Part shown: positions 1-11,464 of the stretch, one piece after another | Layout of the letters: every line of letters starts with the position of its first letter | How positions within the stretch are numbered: the stretch's first letter is position 1 | From: Paramecium sonneborni | Taxonomy: Eukaryota; Ciliophora; Oligohymenophorea; Peniculida; Parameciidae | Reading direction: 5' to 3' | Assembly (NCBI GenBank): GCA_905182985.1 | Contig: CAJJDN010000087.1 | Coordinates: 51,360-115,359, forward strand | Length of the DNA stretch: 64,000 nucleotides | The notes under the pieces: model-generated | What the model was told of the DNA's origin: nothing | Databases searched by the model: none | The model's input: only the letters and a program-made list of their open reading frames with translations | Program-made: the position numbers and the translations under genes

Positions 1-1039
1 GGATTTGCAATGAGAGCAAGAGCAGCATATATATATTGTAGAGGAGAATTCTGGGTAGAAGCCAATGCCTTATAATAAGCAGTAGATGAGGCATATAAAA
101 AAGGATTTTTAGGTAAAAATGCATGTGGAAGTGGATATGATTTTGATGTATATGTTCACAGTGGAGCAGGTGCATATATTTGTGGAGAAGAAACAGTAAT
201 TTAATTATAAATATTTGAAAGGGTTTAATTGAATCATTAGAAGGAAAGCCAGGAAAGCCAAGACTTAAGCCACCTTTTCCAGCAAATGCAGGATTGTGGG
301 GTTGTCCAACAACTGTGACTAATGTAGAAACAGTTTCAGTTTGTCCAACAATTCTTAGAAGAGGAGCAAATTGGTTTGCATCTTTTGGAAGACCTAATAA
401 TCGAGGCACTAAATTATTCTGCATTTCTGGTCATGTTAATAATCCTTGTACTGTTGAAGAAGAGATGTCTATTCCTCTTAAAGAATTAATTGAAAGACAT
501 TGTGGAGGAGTCAGAGGAGGTTGGGATAATCTTAAATGCATTATTCCTGGAGGTTCATCAGTCCCTATGTTACCAAAAGAAATTTGTGAGACTGTTCTTA
601 TGGATTTTGATGCTTTAAGAGATGTTAGATCTGGATTAGGTACTGCTGCTGTTATTGTCATTGATAAATCAACAGATATTATTGATGCTATCTTAAGATT
701 AAGTAAATTCTATAAACATGAATCATGTGGTTAATGTACACCATGCAGAGAAGGTACTTCCTGGTTAGTTGATTTATTGGAAAGAATGAAAGTAGGAAAT
801 GCTGATTTTGCTGAAATTGATTAATTAGAAGTAAGATATGCATTCATTATTACTAGGAATTAACATATTAAATTGAAGGTCATACTATTTGTGCTCTAGG
901 AGATGCTGCTGCTTGGCCTGTCTAAGGTTTAATCAGATCCTACAGAGAAGAAATCGAAGAAAGAATTGAAGACTATCATGCTAAACATCCAGTCAAATCT
1001 AGATAATTAAGAAGTCATCCTTAATAATCAAGTCATTGA
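1..1039 (+). CDS. NDUFV1: NADH:ubiquinone oxidoreductase 51 kDa (flavoprotein 1) subunit, 5' truncated
   Basis: This is the FMN- and 4Fe-4S-carrying subunit of mitochondrial complex I, which takes electrons from NADH. The frame is open from base 1, so the N-terminus lies outside the window. Two 26-nt introns (196-221, ending AAG, and 831-856) leave about 328 codons. Visible family marks are GEET near the first intron, LKPPFPA, the cluster ligands CGQCTPC, and a fourth Cys in [14 protein letters not shown]. It ends at TGA after a Ser/Gln-rich tail. TAA and TAG occur inside the frame at ordinary positions, fixing the ciliate code. The start codon cannot be given. Confidence 0.95.
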
Positions 1040-1060
1040 TAAATACATAAAATATTAATA

Positions 1061-2859
1061 TCACCATCTTGGAATTGTTTGAGATCTCTTTTTCTCTTGT
1101 TTCAATAGTTTTAAACTCTTTTTCTTTGCCTTCTCATCTAACACTTTCTATACTTTCTCTAAGTCTTCTTATTTCAATTGATATTTATCCAATATTACCT
1201 TATCCTTTACTTCTTATTTCTTTAATTCAATTCTTTCTTTTTTTATCTATTCCCTAATTTTGTTAATTTATAAATTTAAATTTCTTATTTTTGTTTTGTA
1301 CAAATCCTTTGCTCTTCTCAACATTATTGATCTCACTTTTGTTTTAGTTCCTATATTTAATTTCTTCAAAAATACTGCATGCTTATCAGCAATAGTTCTA
1401 GTCTCTTTTTTCAAATGTTTAAGATAATCTTCATTATTTAATTTTTTAGAAAGAACTCCTAAATTTTTTGTTAAGTCTACTATTTTTTTATTCTAATATT
1501 CTTCTATATCTCTTTAATATGAGAGATCCTTAGCTATCATTTCTGTTGTCGCTGTTTATGTTATGATTTAATTATTTTCTTTAGGAACTATTTCTGATGT
1601 GCCAAGTTGTACTTCTCTATTTTTATCATATTTTATAATTTTAGTCCATTATCCTCCAACTAATGGTTCAGCCAATAATTCCCATTTTCTCTTATTAAAA
1701 AATTAGAACTAATCGCTTGCAATTAATAAATAGCACTAACTACAGTTTATTTCTAAGAATTTAATCATTTTATTAAATTTTTCTAAATTTACTGTTCTAC
1801 CCCACGGAGGATTAGTGACAACAATTAAATCATCTTTTTTTAATTTATCTTTGATGAATTCTTTATGCATGCTAGTGAAATCCAATTAAGCAATACTCAA
1901 ATTTTCGTAAGACTTACTTCTTAATTGTGGCGATTATTGACGTATGATTCTTTTTAAATTTTTAAACCAATCTAAATTCTTATAAAAAATTCTTAACTAT
2001 TGTTCATTTATATCATTAGCCAAGATGTTTATGTCCAATTCATTTAATTCATTATCTACCTAAGTATCCTTAAATATTGGCATTTAATAAAGAGGTAAAA
2101 ACATTCCTTTTCTAATGCTTTTACTAAATTTACGAACAAGCATTGTTAAGATTATTGTACCTGTACCGCAAAAAGGATCCCATAATGTAACACCTTTTCT
2201 CATATCACAATAATGAAGAAGAGCATCAGCAATATTTTCAGATAATGTTGCTTTACCAATATATTTCTTGAATCCAAATTTATGCAAACTCTCAAAATGT
2301 AATTGAACATACATTGTGAGATAGTTCTGATAAAGATACGCATTAATTGGTAGTGGAATCTTTGGTGAATAAGTTTCACTAATATAATTTTAAGGTTATT
2401 ATTCCTCTCCTAATAATAATTATTTTCGTTCGCTTAACAATTTCCTAGTCTTATTATTATTTAATAGATAATTCTAAATGATATCTCTCCAATTATCACT
2501 ATGATTTCTTAAACATCTTTTAATACTGAGTCGTATTTCTAGATGAGAATTTATTGGAATGTAAGGATGAAGCTAAACCTTTTGCATATTCCTCATAAAT
2601 TCACGTGCATTTCTTGCTTAAATAGGTTTATTTATTCTAATATTTAGATAGGTAATGCATGTAGGCTTATACAGGATATTGTTTAGATTTTCCATTGAAG
2701 TTTCAAAAAACACAGCTGAACTAGGATATATGGCTAAGTTTTTCAGAATTAAATACGTAATCTACTCCGTTTTGCAGATATATTAAATTGAGCTAATTCT
2801 TCAATTAAAACCTTTTAAAGTCCTGGAGATGTCCAAGCTAAAAATTTATAAATAGACAT
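1061..2859 (-). CDS. THUMP/RlmL-family RNA methyltransferase-like protein
   Basis: About 588 aa once a 32-nt intron (2734-2765) is removed. The SAM-binding motif DPFCGTGTI and the catalytic-type motif TNPPWG are both present and properly ordered, as in Rossmann-fold methyltransferases of the UPF0020 (RlmL/Trm14-like) family that modify guanosine or adenine in RNA. The N-terminal third is the expected place for a THUMP-like domain, but I cannot confirm it. The last ~150 residues form a Lys/Glu/Gln-rich probable coiled coil not typical of the core family. It converges on the complex I gene with only 21 bp between stop codons. The exact substrate is unknown. Confidence 0.75.
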
Positions 2860-3038
2860 AAATTAATTATTAATTATAAAATTCACAAAAATATATATTA
2901 TGGTTCCAAACTTTTCTAAATATTTTGAATAATAATTGAATTTAATTTAATAATTATTATTTGGATATTTATTTGTTAGTGGAAATTCTAATTATAATTA
3001 TTCTAATTATAATTATCAAAATAAAATAATAATTATAA

Positions 3039-4220
3039 TCAATTCTATAATTTTGTAATCACTTTAGTAATAGTGAGCATAAATTTATAGAAGCCAACTG
3101 CATGCTAATATGATCCATTAGCATCTAGCACTTTTTCTGGAAAAGCAATTCCAAAGCCAAAGTTATTGGAAATCTCTCTTCCACCATAAACTAGAGTCAT
3201 ATTTTCATCATCATAATGAATCTTATTATCTATCAATTCCATATCATTTATTTAAATAATAGGTAATGTATTTCTTTAAAATCCTGTAGCAACAACAACT
3301 TTAGTACAGAGTTGTAAATAATTCTTATATTCAGCTGAATCGATTTCAGAGATACACTTTGGTTTCTATCCAATTAAAATATTTTTAGCCCATTCAGCCA
3401 CTCTTCCTTTTAGTCCTGTTGAATCATTCATAATTTTTCCATCTGCTAAATACTCAGCTAAAATGATAGGTCTTCTTTAGAATATATATATGTGTTTTGG
3501 TCTATTAGGTGAATTATAAAGATTCATGGCTGCCAAGATACCTGAATGACTATTTCCAAATATGCAAACTGTATCCTCATTTGTGATATGTTGATGAACA
3601 TCTTCTGGACTCATGGCATCATATAGATCAATTTCTTTAAGGTGAGGATATACCTTAAATAATGAACCATCCACTGAGTCTATTGTATTCCTTTTCGAAC
3701 CAGTACAATGAAAGACATATTCACTCTCAAACTATAAATTTATATATTATTCACTAATACCTAACAATTATTCTTTAGTGTAATTTTATTAGTGTGCTCT
3801 AAATTCTCTATTTTTTCTACAACACTTTCCATTTTTACAATTCTACCTTTACATGTTTGATCCAATATTACCATCACTTTCTTAAACATTTCATAAGAGA
3901 GTCCAAGTTCACATGTAGTATTTGGGTCAAAATTTTTAAATATCTAACATCATAAATAATTCTTACTTCAGCAGGATCATCTATTTCTTTATGATTCTCT
4001 ACCCATCCCATGTTCTTTAGAGTATTTAAAAATAGTTAAATCTAATCATTCAACTTAAATTTACTTTTGTGTTGGATGGAATGTGAGTAAACTAATTCAA
4101 TGCGCCGCAATTAAATTAAGGATCTACCCAGGCGATAGAAGTTAAATTGTTTTTAAGCAATTAACACACTGTAATGATACCTGCTGGTCCTGCGCCTATC
4201 ACTGTAAATTTAAAATTCAT
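3039..4220 (-). CDS. FAD-dependent pyridine nucleotide-disulphide oxidoreductase-like protein
   Basis: About 368 aa after three introns of 23, 23 and 29 nt. The protein opens with a dinucleotide-binding motif, VIGAGPAGI, directly after a short MNFKFT start, and has a second one, CIFGNSHSG, in the middle for NAD(P)H. FHCTGS before it fits the usual linker between FAD and NAD domains, and VVVATGF is the typical ATG motif near the C-terminus. No redox CxxC is visible, so a monooxygenase- or ferredoxin-reductase-like role is as likely as a disulphide reductase. About 730 bp upstream of its start are non-coding. Confidence 0.75.
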
Positions 4221-4950
4221 TTATAATTTATCGTTTTTTAAACAAGTGTTAGAAATTGAGTTGTATTGTCATGCTTAATAGGTCATTTATCAAAGTTCGT
4301 CATTTAATAATACGATTTTATTTAGAAATTCAATTCATAATCTATATAAAAGTTTATTCGTTAAAATTGTAAGCAAGTATCTAACATTATTAATCAAATT
4401 ATATAAATTTAATTTAATAATAATTTATAATTAAATTATTTTGTCATAAACTTCAAATTATACGTTATTAATTAAAACACAAATCACACCTTTTCAATCT
4501 GTTTTGAGTCTTATTTTAATCCATTTTGACAATGTTAAAAGCTTTTTCTCTCACTTTAGAGGTAGATCTTTCAAATAAAGAAGAAAATAATTGTTTGACA
4601 TTCAATTGTTTTAGAATTCATATTTTTTATTTATTCTGTTCCAATGATTGATTAATAATTATAATAATAATTTAAGACACCCTTAGCATTATTCCCTTAT
4701 AAATTTAATAAATTTAAAAAGTATATTAGGCATCGCAAGAGTGATAATTTGGGGGTTAATAATAATATTAGGGAAAAGACTTTAAGGAATAGTCAATTAT
4801 TTAGAGTTTATCTCGTTTTGCTATTTACTTCATTTATTTATTTATTTATATATAATATGTTTTGAAGATTTATTATAATTTTTATTTATAAGAAAAAAAG
4901 AGAAAATATAAAAATAAATATAAAATATTTAACATATATAGATTTAAAAA
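4221..4950. other. AT-rich intergenic stretch
   Basis: This lies between the start of the FAD oxidoreductase gene and the stop of the Pumilio gene, both on the minus strand. I see no convincing ORF, RNA gene or repeat beyond short A/T runs; promoter elements for the minus-strand oxidoreductase presumably lie at its left end. Confidence 0.5.
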
Positions 4951-6420
4951 TCAACAAGCATGACACCTAGCCAGAAATTATAAGAAATGTCGACCTAGAA
5001 TAATAAAGTAGAATATACCAAATTAAGTGAATTGATGATCTTCATATTTATTAATTTATATCTAAATTTATTCTTTTTGTTTATCATTGCATTTCTAATA
5101 GAAATTTTGCATCACATAATTCCCAAATTAATTATTGATTAAAATTAGCAACATTGGGGGTACACAATTATTCATTAGAATCTTGCAAATATTTGCAATA
5201 TCATCATCTTATGCGAATGTAATATATTTTTAAGCAACATTGCTTGAAAATAAAACTTCATAAATACCTAGCAAATTTATCTTAACTGACTTCAAGAATT
5301 CTAGCCTTGATAAATTTACCAATTACTTCAAACCCTTTTGGTGGTCCTTAATTGATCATATGTTGCACAATATAATTTCCATATTGACAAAATGATAATC
5401 TCTCACACAAAGGTATTAGGGAAATATAAAGTTATTGTAGTTTATAATTGGGAAATATTTCAAGACATTTCTAAGCAATTCTACATCCATAAGGATGAGA
5501 AACAATATGATCAACATTATTTGTTACAACATCAATTAAAAACTCTGCTTCAGAGGCCAAGTCAATAATTTTTTAAATTACATGATTTCCACATTGATCG
5601 AAGATGAGATTCAATACTTGGCCTTTGATTTATTAGATTAATTGTATTTTCTATTAAGTTTACATGTATTCTAGTAATTTTTATATAACTCGACATCCAA
5701 ATTTATCATAGCACATCTCCAAGATTTTAAATTGTAACTATTCAAATATAAGAGTTCTGAAGTTCTGATTACTATTTTCTATAATTTTTTGAATGACATA
5801 ATTTCCAAATTTGTGTTTAGAGAGTAATGGCAAATCATCGATCAAGGCTTTAAAAATTTTATCTTTCTAAAAATCGTTTCCTTGAATGAAGGACTATTAG
5901 ATAACAAGAGAAGCGTATTGATCTTAGCATTATTATGACTATAATAAAAAAAGGAAATTTACAATAGTTTGTTCTGAATCTGTTGAAGATTATAATCTCT
6001 TCGTTCGTTTTTATGAAAAATATCCATCTTAGTATGGATAATAGATAGGAGGTTGTGGTACCATGTATTGATGAAATTCTTGACTCAATGAATGCTATCT
6101 TTACTAAATGAAAGCTGATTAGACAGTAAAATAAAAATTGTTTGGATCATTTGAAGGAAATTCTTATTATCTTTTTTAATATTAATGATAATACCCTCCT
6201 TCATCATTTAAATTTGGACTTTCTTTGACATCTTTGAAGCTTTTTACAGGCTAGATGATGAAATAGATAAAACATTTACAGATTAAGAATGCTATTATGA
6301 TTTAGTAATAGAAGATCTGAATTCTGAACATTCTGATTCATCATCTATAGAGATAAGAGATCAATTACCATCTAGTAGAGAACCTATCATATCTTTTTCG
6401 GATTGCTCAGTTTCTTGCAT
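4951..6420 (-). CDS. Pumilio (PUF) family RNA-binding protein
   Basis: About 447 aa after five introns (24, 29, 24, 25 and 24 nt). The C-terminal ~330 residues hold tandem PUF repeats, seen as KFGNYVIQKIIE, KFGCRVIQKLLE, QCGNHVIQKIID, PYGCRIAQKCLE, QYGNYIVQHMI and NQFGNYVMQ. The repeat residues N/R/H-Y-x-x-Q are those that contact single RNA bases, so this is a sequence-specific 3' UTR binder acting in translation or mRNA decay. The N-terminus is Ser/Gln/Tyr-rich and low complexity. One intron splits the repeat FASNV-AQKYI, and restoring it gives the conserved FASN motif, which supports the splice calls. Confidence 0.93.
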
Positions 6421-6462
6421 TGATTTATTAAATAATAAATAGAAAAATTATATAATCAGGAT

Positions 6463-7134
6463 TCAGTATTGTTTTGGTTTAGAAGAGTTAAAGAATTCTC
6501 TAATGAGACAATTAAATTTGCATTGAAGTTGTTTCTATTTTGGTAAGGGTTTCAAGTGTTTATTGTAGATTTTCTTATTTTTTAAAGGAGATCTATTGAT
6601 GGGTAAGCTTTCACAAGGAGAGAATTATACAGATTAAACAGTTTTTCGATCTTTAAGTAGACGATTGATGGTTTTATCTTGACGCATAACTTATTATTTG
6701 ATATTTTGAAGAAAGCAATTTGAAGTTGGTATATACCTATGAGTGCGAGAATGAATGATTAAAGGTTATTCGGTTTTAATTCGTTTTTATTCTGGTGAAT
6801 TAGTTTTAGTAGGAGAGGTTTAAAAATGCATACTTTCTTCTAGATCTGGTTTAGTGCGTAATATGAAAAGAGGATTTCTAGCATAGATTTTGAAATTCTT
6901 TTTTTTATGATCATTTCTCATATATTTTCTAGCTCCATCTAATTTACTAAGAAAAACTTCTGCTAATCTTGTTTTTTTATGATTAGCAATTTCACATAAT
7001 TAATTAGGTAATTAATCTTCTTTTAAGGCAGTCTCTCCACATTGATCACATACACAGCTTTTACGTCTAACTTGAGTTGTATCTAATTTAGGACCATCAA
7101 GGTTTTTGGTAGAGAGATGATATTTGTTATACAT
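6463..7134 (-). CDS. Uncharacterised 223-aa protein with CxCxxC motif
   Basis: A single uninterrupted frame in the ciliate code, ending at TGA 6463-6465. The N-terminal 40 residues contain RRKSCVCDQCGETAL, a Cys cluster that could bind zinc, followed by a basic segment (LDGARKYMRNDHKKKN). The rest is rich in Lys, Arg, Asn and Ser with no recognisable fold. It shares a start region of only 13 bp with the divergent PX/WD40 gene, so both presumably use one bidirectional promoter. Function not assignable. Confidence 0.6.
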
Positions 7135-7147
7135 AATATATTAATTA

Positions 7148-8912
7148 ATGGATTAATCTACAGTAGCATTAAAGGTTGATAAAATGGATATATTGTTAGG
7201 CTGAGGTAAAAGAGTATCAAATCAGCAAGATAGATTCTAGTGTCATTCTATTCATATTATTGGTATCTAAGAGAGATGGATAGCAATGGACATTAGAAAA
7301 GAGGTACTCTGAATTTGATGATCTGAATAATAACTTAAAGAAGGTAAGATTATTAATTGATTCTTATAGGTGTTTACAAATTTACCTCCTTTGCCAGGAA
7401 AAACATTATTTAAGTTAAAAGAACATGTAGATATTGAAAAGAGAAGAGTGGGACTGGATTATTACATTAAGGTAAAAAGATATTACTACGTATAGGAATT
7501 ATTGAAAAGACCAGATGTATTTAATTCTGAGTCAATGAAACAATTTTTATAGTTGGAGAAGCATGCTTAAGAATAAGTGGTCAATCCACCAAAGATGTTA
7601 GGAGAAATTACAGGATTCATTCATGGATTAAGAGATTTCTATATAGAGAGATCATAGAGTAAAATTATCTATTTTATATTTACTCTTTAGATGTCATTTT
7701 TGTGTTATCCTCAGATATGAATGTAGCAAGTAGATTTGATGCTTATTTAACCAATATGAAGATGCCTTGGGAAAAAGAAGCACCTCCAACATTATTGGCT
7801 GTTGGATGTTTAGAATGTTGGGTTAAAACAAATGATGAAAATGAATTTAAGTATGAAAGAATGTGGAATAAAACCTATCCATCATAAGCAATTTGTTTGT
7901 ATTGGGATGCAGTGACGTCAACTTTAGTCATTGGATTGGATGAAGGAAAATTGAATTTATTAAAAGTACCTTAAGAAAACCAATTCATAAGATATGATGA
8001 AGTACTCTTCTAATTTATTCATATTAGTAAGCAGACATCAAAGCACATTAGGGTAGAGTAATGGGTGTTTTCTATGATTCCATAAATTCACATATTCATT
8101 CTGTATCTGAAGACAAGAAATATAAAGTCCTTGACTTTTAAAGACAAATCACAGTTGCTGAAATCTAGCCAAGCTAACATGGTTTGACAGGTTTAGCTGC
8201 AGATAAAGATAATAGAAGAATTTTTGTTTCAGATAGAGGAGGGTACGTTCATGTATTTGAAATTACATCAGCAACAATGGGTCCATCTTTGGCTGTCTCA
8301 GTTGCATCCTAAACACTTTCACCAATAAGAGGAATCTTTTTTGATCCCGTCAAGAATTATTTATTCACTGCAGGTTTTGATTAAGGTGAAATTGGTATAT
8401 TTGAAGTTGGTAAATCTGGAAGAGAAAAATTTACTAAACAAACAGCAAGTTTAAAAGGGAAATTACAAATGAGAGAAATTGTTTGGTCACCTTCCAGAGG
8501 AGAATGTCTGGTAGGTAATAAAGATGGTACAGTTACTGTTTGGAGTGGTAAAAAGGCTGCACCTATATGTAATATCTATTCATTACTATCTTTTAGTTGT
8601 AATTAAAGCTCACAATACTGATATAACCAAACTCTAATGGTATGAAGATAGACATATGTTAGTAACAAGTGGAAAAGAAAAATCATTAAAAGTATTTCTT
8701 TTTAATTATCTTTTAGTTTTGGTAACTACCTAAAGAATGGAGAGATAAAAAGATTGAATAACAAGAAGAGTAAGAATATGAGCAAATGAAGAAATAAGAA
8801 AATATCAAAATAAGCATTGAATCTACTAAAAAGGTATTTCTAATCTTTTTTTCTTTTTTAGAAAGAGTTTGATTCTGATGAAGATGATCTAAAAGGATGG
8901 CATAAAATGTGA
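7148..8912 (+). CDS. PX domain + WD40 repeat protein
   Basis: About 516 aa after eight introns (25-32 nt, for example 7175-7199, 7344-7369, 8834-8861). The N-terminus is a phosphoinositide-binding PX domain: KRYSEFDDL, then LPPLPGKTLFK and EKRRVGLDYYI, the standard lipid-contact pattern. The remaining ~380 residues are WD40-type blades (IKAHQGRVMGVFYD, LFTAGFDQGEIGIFE, LVGNKDGTVTVW, TSGKEKSLKFW), ending in an acidic tail. The protein probably sits on endosomal or phagosomal membranes as a scaffold. The first intron starts GTTG rather than GTA; without it the frame hits TGA. Confidence 0.85.
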
Positions 8913-9529
8913 AATGAATATCAAAACATAATAATATATTTATATCATTCAAATTTTCATACTTTGGTTACTCTTAATCCTTTCATCTTATTTCTATTTT
9001 TTTATCTATATTTAGATATATTATCAATATATTTTTTAGATTTTTCTCATATTAAATTAATTGTAATAAGTAGAGTTAGGCTATAAATATGAATTTCAAA
9101 GAAATACAGAACTGAGATTTTTTAATTCTAAATACTAATAATAATAATAATAATAATAATAAAGATATGTTGGTAATAATAACCTAAGTTTTTTATACCT
9201 TAGTAAAAGAAAGTTAAAATATATTGATCAAACTATGAGAATTAATATTTGATAAGAAACAAAAATTGTTTGTATTGCACAATTTAAGCTTTTTGTCTAA
9301 TTAATATTTGTAAAAAATTTTTAAATAGCAATCATATTAATAATAATAATTATTATTTATCTTTAAAGTTTATTAAGTTAGGTGTGATTGTTTAAAAATA
9401 CAATAACTCTTACCAAGTAGAATATTTTTTATTATCATTTTAGACTATTTGTATAATAGATTTTATAATCCTTCTATTTTCTTGCTTGTTTTTTATAATC
9501 CCATTCTAATAGTTAGAATTTAAACAATA
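8913..9529. other. AT-rich intergenic region with a TAA repeat
   Basis: No gene is convincing here. The only structured element is an uninterrupted TAA trinucleotide run at about 9134-9162. In the ciliate code such a run would encode polyGln or polyAsn, but no ORF context supports that here. Confidence 0.5.
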
Positions 9530-10198
9530 ATAAATAATTGAAAAAGTAAATTTTTCACCTCAAAATAGGAAACCTAAGATTGGGGGCTTAATTTAATTGA
9601 GAAAGGCTATTAATAATACAATATTGAAGGTTTATTGAATATTTGATAATTTATAATAAAGCAAGGTTCCAAAGATCCATATTTGCAATTGAACAACACG
9701 ACCTTATTTCTAAAACCTGGGTTTTATAAATATTTTGGATATGTTTATAGCGAATTTACAATAAGGAATTCAAATTAAATATAATACAAAAACTACCATA
9801 ATGTAATGATAACTTGTTTTGGAAAGGAGAGAAAATATAATTTTTAGTTGAAATTTGTCTGAAAATCTCAGTTGAAGACAATTAGTTATCTTATTAAGGT
9901 GGATGTTATAGAAATGGCTTAGTTTACAAAGAGTTAGATCAGGAAGAGCTTTAACCATTTGAGAATCTATGAATATAAATCCGACATGTAAATGATCCAT
10001 AAATATGGGGAGTAGAATATTCATTTAATTCTACAAAACCCAAACAAGATAATCATTACTAATTTCCAAAATTTATTAAAATTGTTTGTTATTAGGATGT
10101 GCAGGGATTATCTATATACTATTTTTATACTTAATTTTGACTCTAAGGATGAATAGCAAGAAAACGCAATTCGTATGAGGAATGTTTGTGATAGTTGA
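9530..10198 (+). pseudogene. Disrupted protein-like frame, unrecognised
   Basis: One plus-strand frame reads as ordinary protein for long stretches (for example LFLKPGFYKYFGYVYSEF and later KSDMQMIHKYGEQNIHL) and ends at a TGA near 10198. It contains an internal TGA near 9862 that I could not remove with a plausible intron, and the 5' end needs a doubtful 32-nt intron near 9633. No start codon is clear and no family is recognised. It could be a decayed gene, a gene with an assembly error, or chance openness, since TGA is rare in such AT-rich DNA. Confidence 0.35.
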
Positions 10199-10218
10199 TG
10201 AAATATATTGTAAATGTA

Positions 10219-11430
10219 TCATGATTATTGTTATGCTTGTCTTTATTCAGCAACTCTATTTAATGATAATGTAATAGCTTAGGCCCAATTTTCAACATAG
10301 AAATCATATTGATCTTTTTCTTCAGGATTAAAATATTTGAAACATTCATCAGGAGGCATTTCTTTTCTAATAAATAAATAAGAATGAAATACGTGGAAGT
10401 GGTAGCAAAACAAGAATGATCTCTGAGTAATTAATCTAATTTTTCTTCATCTGTGATTTTGTGTTTATTATGAGTTGATTAGACTTCTAAGAACTTAAGA
10501 GCATGTTTTTTAGTTCTAATATCTAAACCTCCATGATATATTTCAAAAGTAAAGGAATAAGGAATCTAAGTAGCTAAATATAGATTGTACCTTTAAATCA
10601 TCATAAGCATAATCCATAGATGTTCCTGGAGAAAGATATCCTATTTCATGTCCACAAGATCCCATTTTACAAGTTTCACAATGTTTTTCTCTAACTTCAG
10701 TTAAGATCTACATCATATTGGAAATATTTTCAGTAGCTAATAAATGAGTAAGAATAGTTACGTTATTCTTTACTATAAGCATAAGGAGTGAAGAGTGCTA
10801 AGGTTCCAGAATGAATGGAAAAGAAAACGTGTGGTGAGAATCTTTTTAATTCATCTCTTACAGTTTATGTTTCTGCTTCAGAGAATGCAAATGGTCCAGG
10901 TGCAGTTCTGACCATTTCTGGATCATGATCCTGTGTAATTAGTGTAAAATACTTTAGACCAATGTGATTTGTAATTACGATTTAAATCAACTCCATTTTC
11001 ATTTTCTCTTTTACAGAAATCTCCATTTTCAACTTTTTCTCTGGAAAGTGGATTAACATTGACAATCATTCTTAATTCATAATTATCTTTGATTGGTTTC
11101 ATTTCTTCATTTTGACTACAGAGTTTTTTTACAAAATGTAAACCCGTTTCTGGAGAGATTAATTCTCTTGCATGTTCACCAAAAAGTACAAAACCTTTAT
11201 TAGGTTTATTTTGATTCTTATTTAGAGTGACCATAGATAATTTAGGGAAATCTCTAACCATTTCTAATTCTACTCCTTCACACTTTTCAATTGCCTAAGC
11301 TATTTCAACATGTATATCCTAAGTAGAGTATATACATTTATATAAATACAGTAGAACGATGATAAAATGATGGGAATCCAAGGGAATTTACAATTGTAAA
11401 GATAATGGCCAACAGAATGAGATTGTTCAT
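10219..11430 (-). CDS. Secreted M14 zinc carboxypeptidase
   Basis: About 360 aa after introns of 31, 22, 25, 25 and 26 nt. A hydrophobic signal peptide (MNNLILLAIIFTIVNS) opens the protein. The zinc ligands are GEHARELIS (HxxE) and the later IHSGT His; the substrate-binding Asn-Arg pair is in GVDLNRNYKSHW and the catalytic Glu in SFTFEIYHGG. All M14 active-site residues are therefore present, so an active carboxypeptidase for the secretory, phagosomal or extracellular space is likely. The propeptide is short or absent, as in the CPD/N-E or ciliate-specific branches rather than pancreatic CPA. It is divergently arranged with the trehalose synthase gene (34 bp between ATGs). Confidence 0.92.
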
Positions 11431-11464
11431 TTTTATAATTTAATATACTTAGTTATAATTTAAG

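Noticed and set aside
7175..7205. Apparent frameshift at GGCTGA in the PX/WD40 gene
   Set aside because: A 25-nt intron (7175-7199) removes it and gives a better PX domain.
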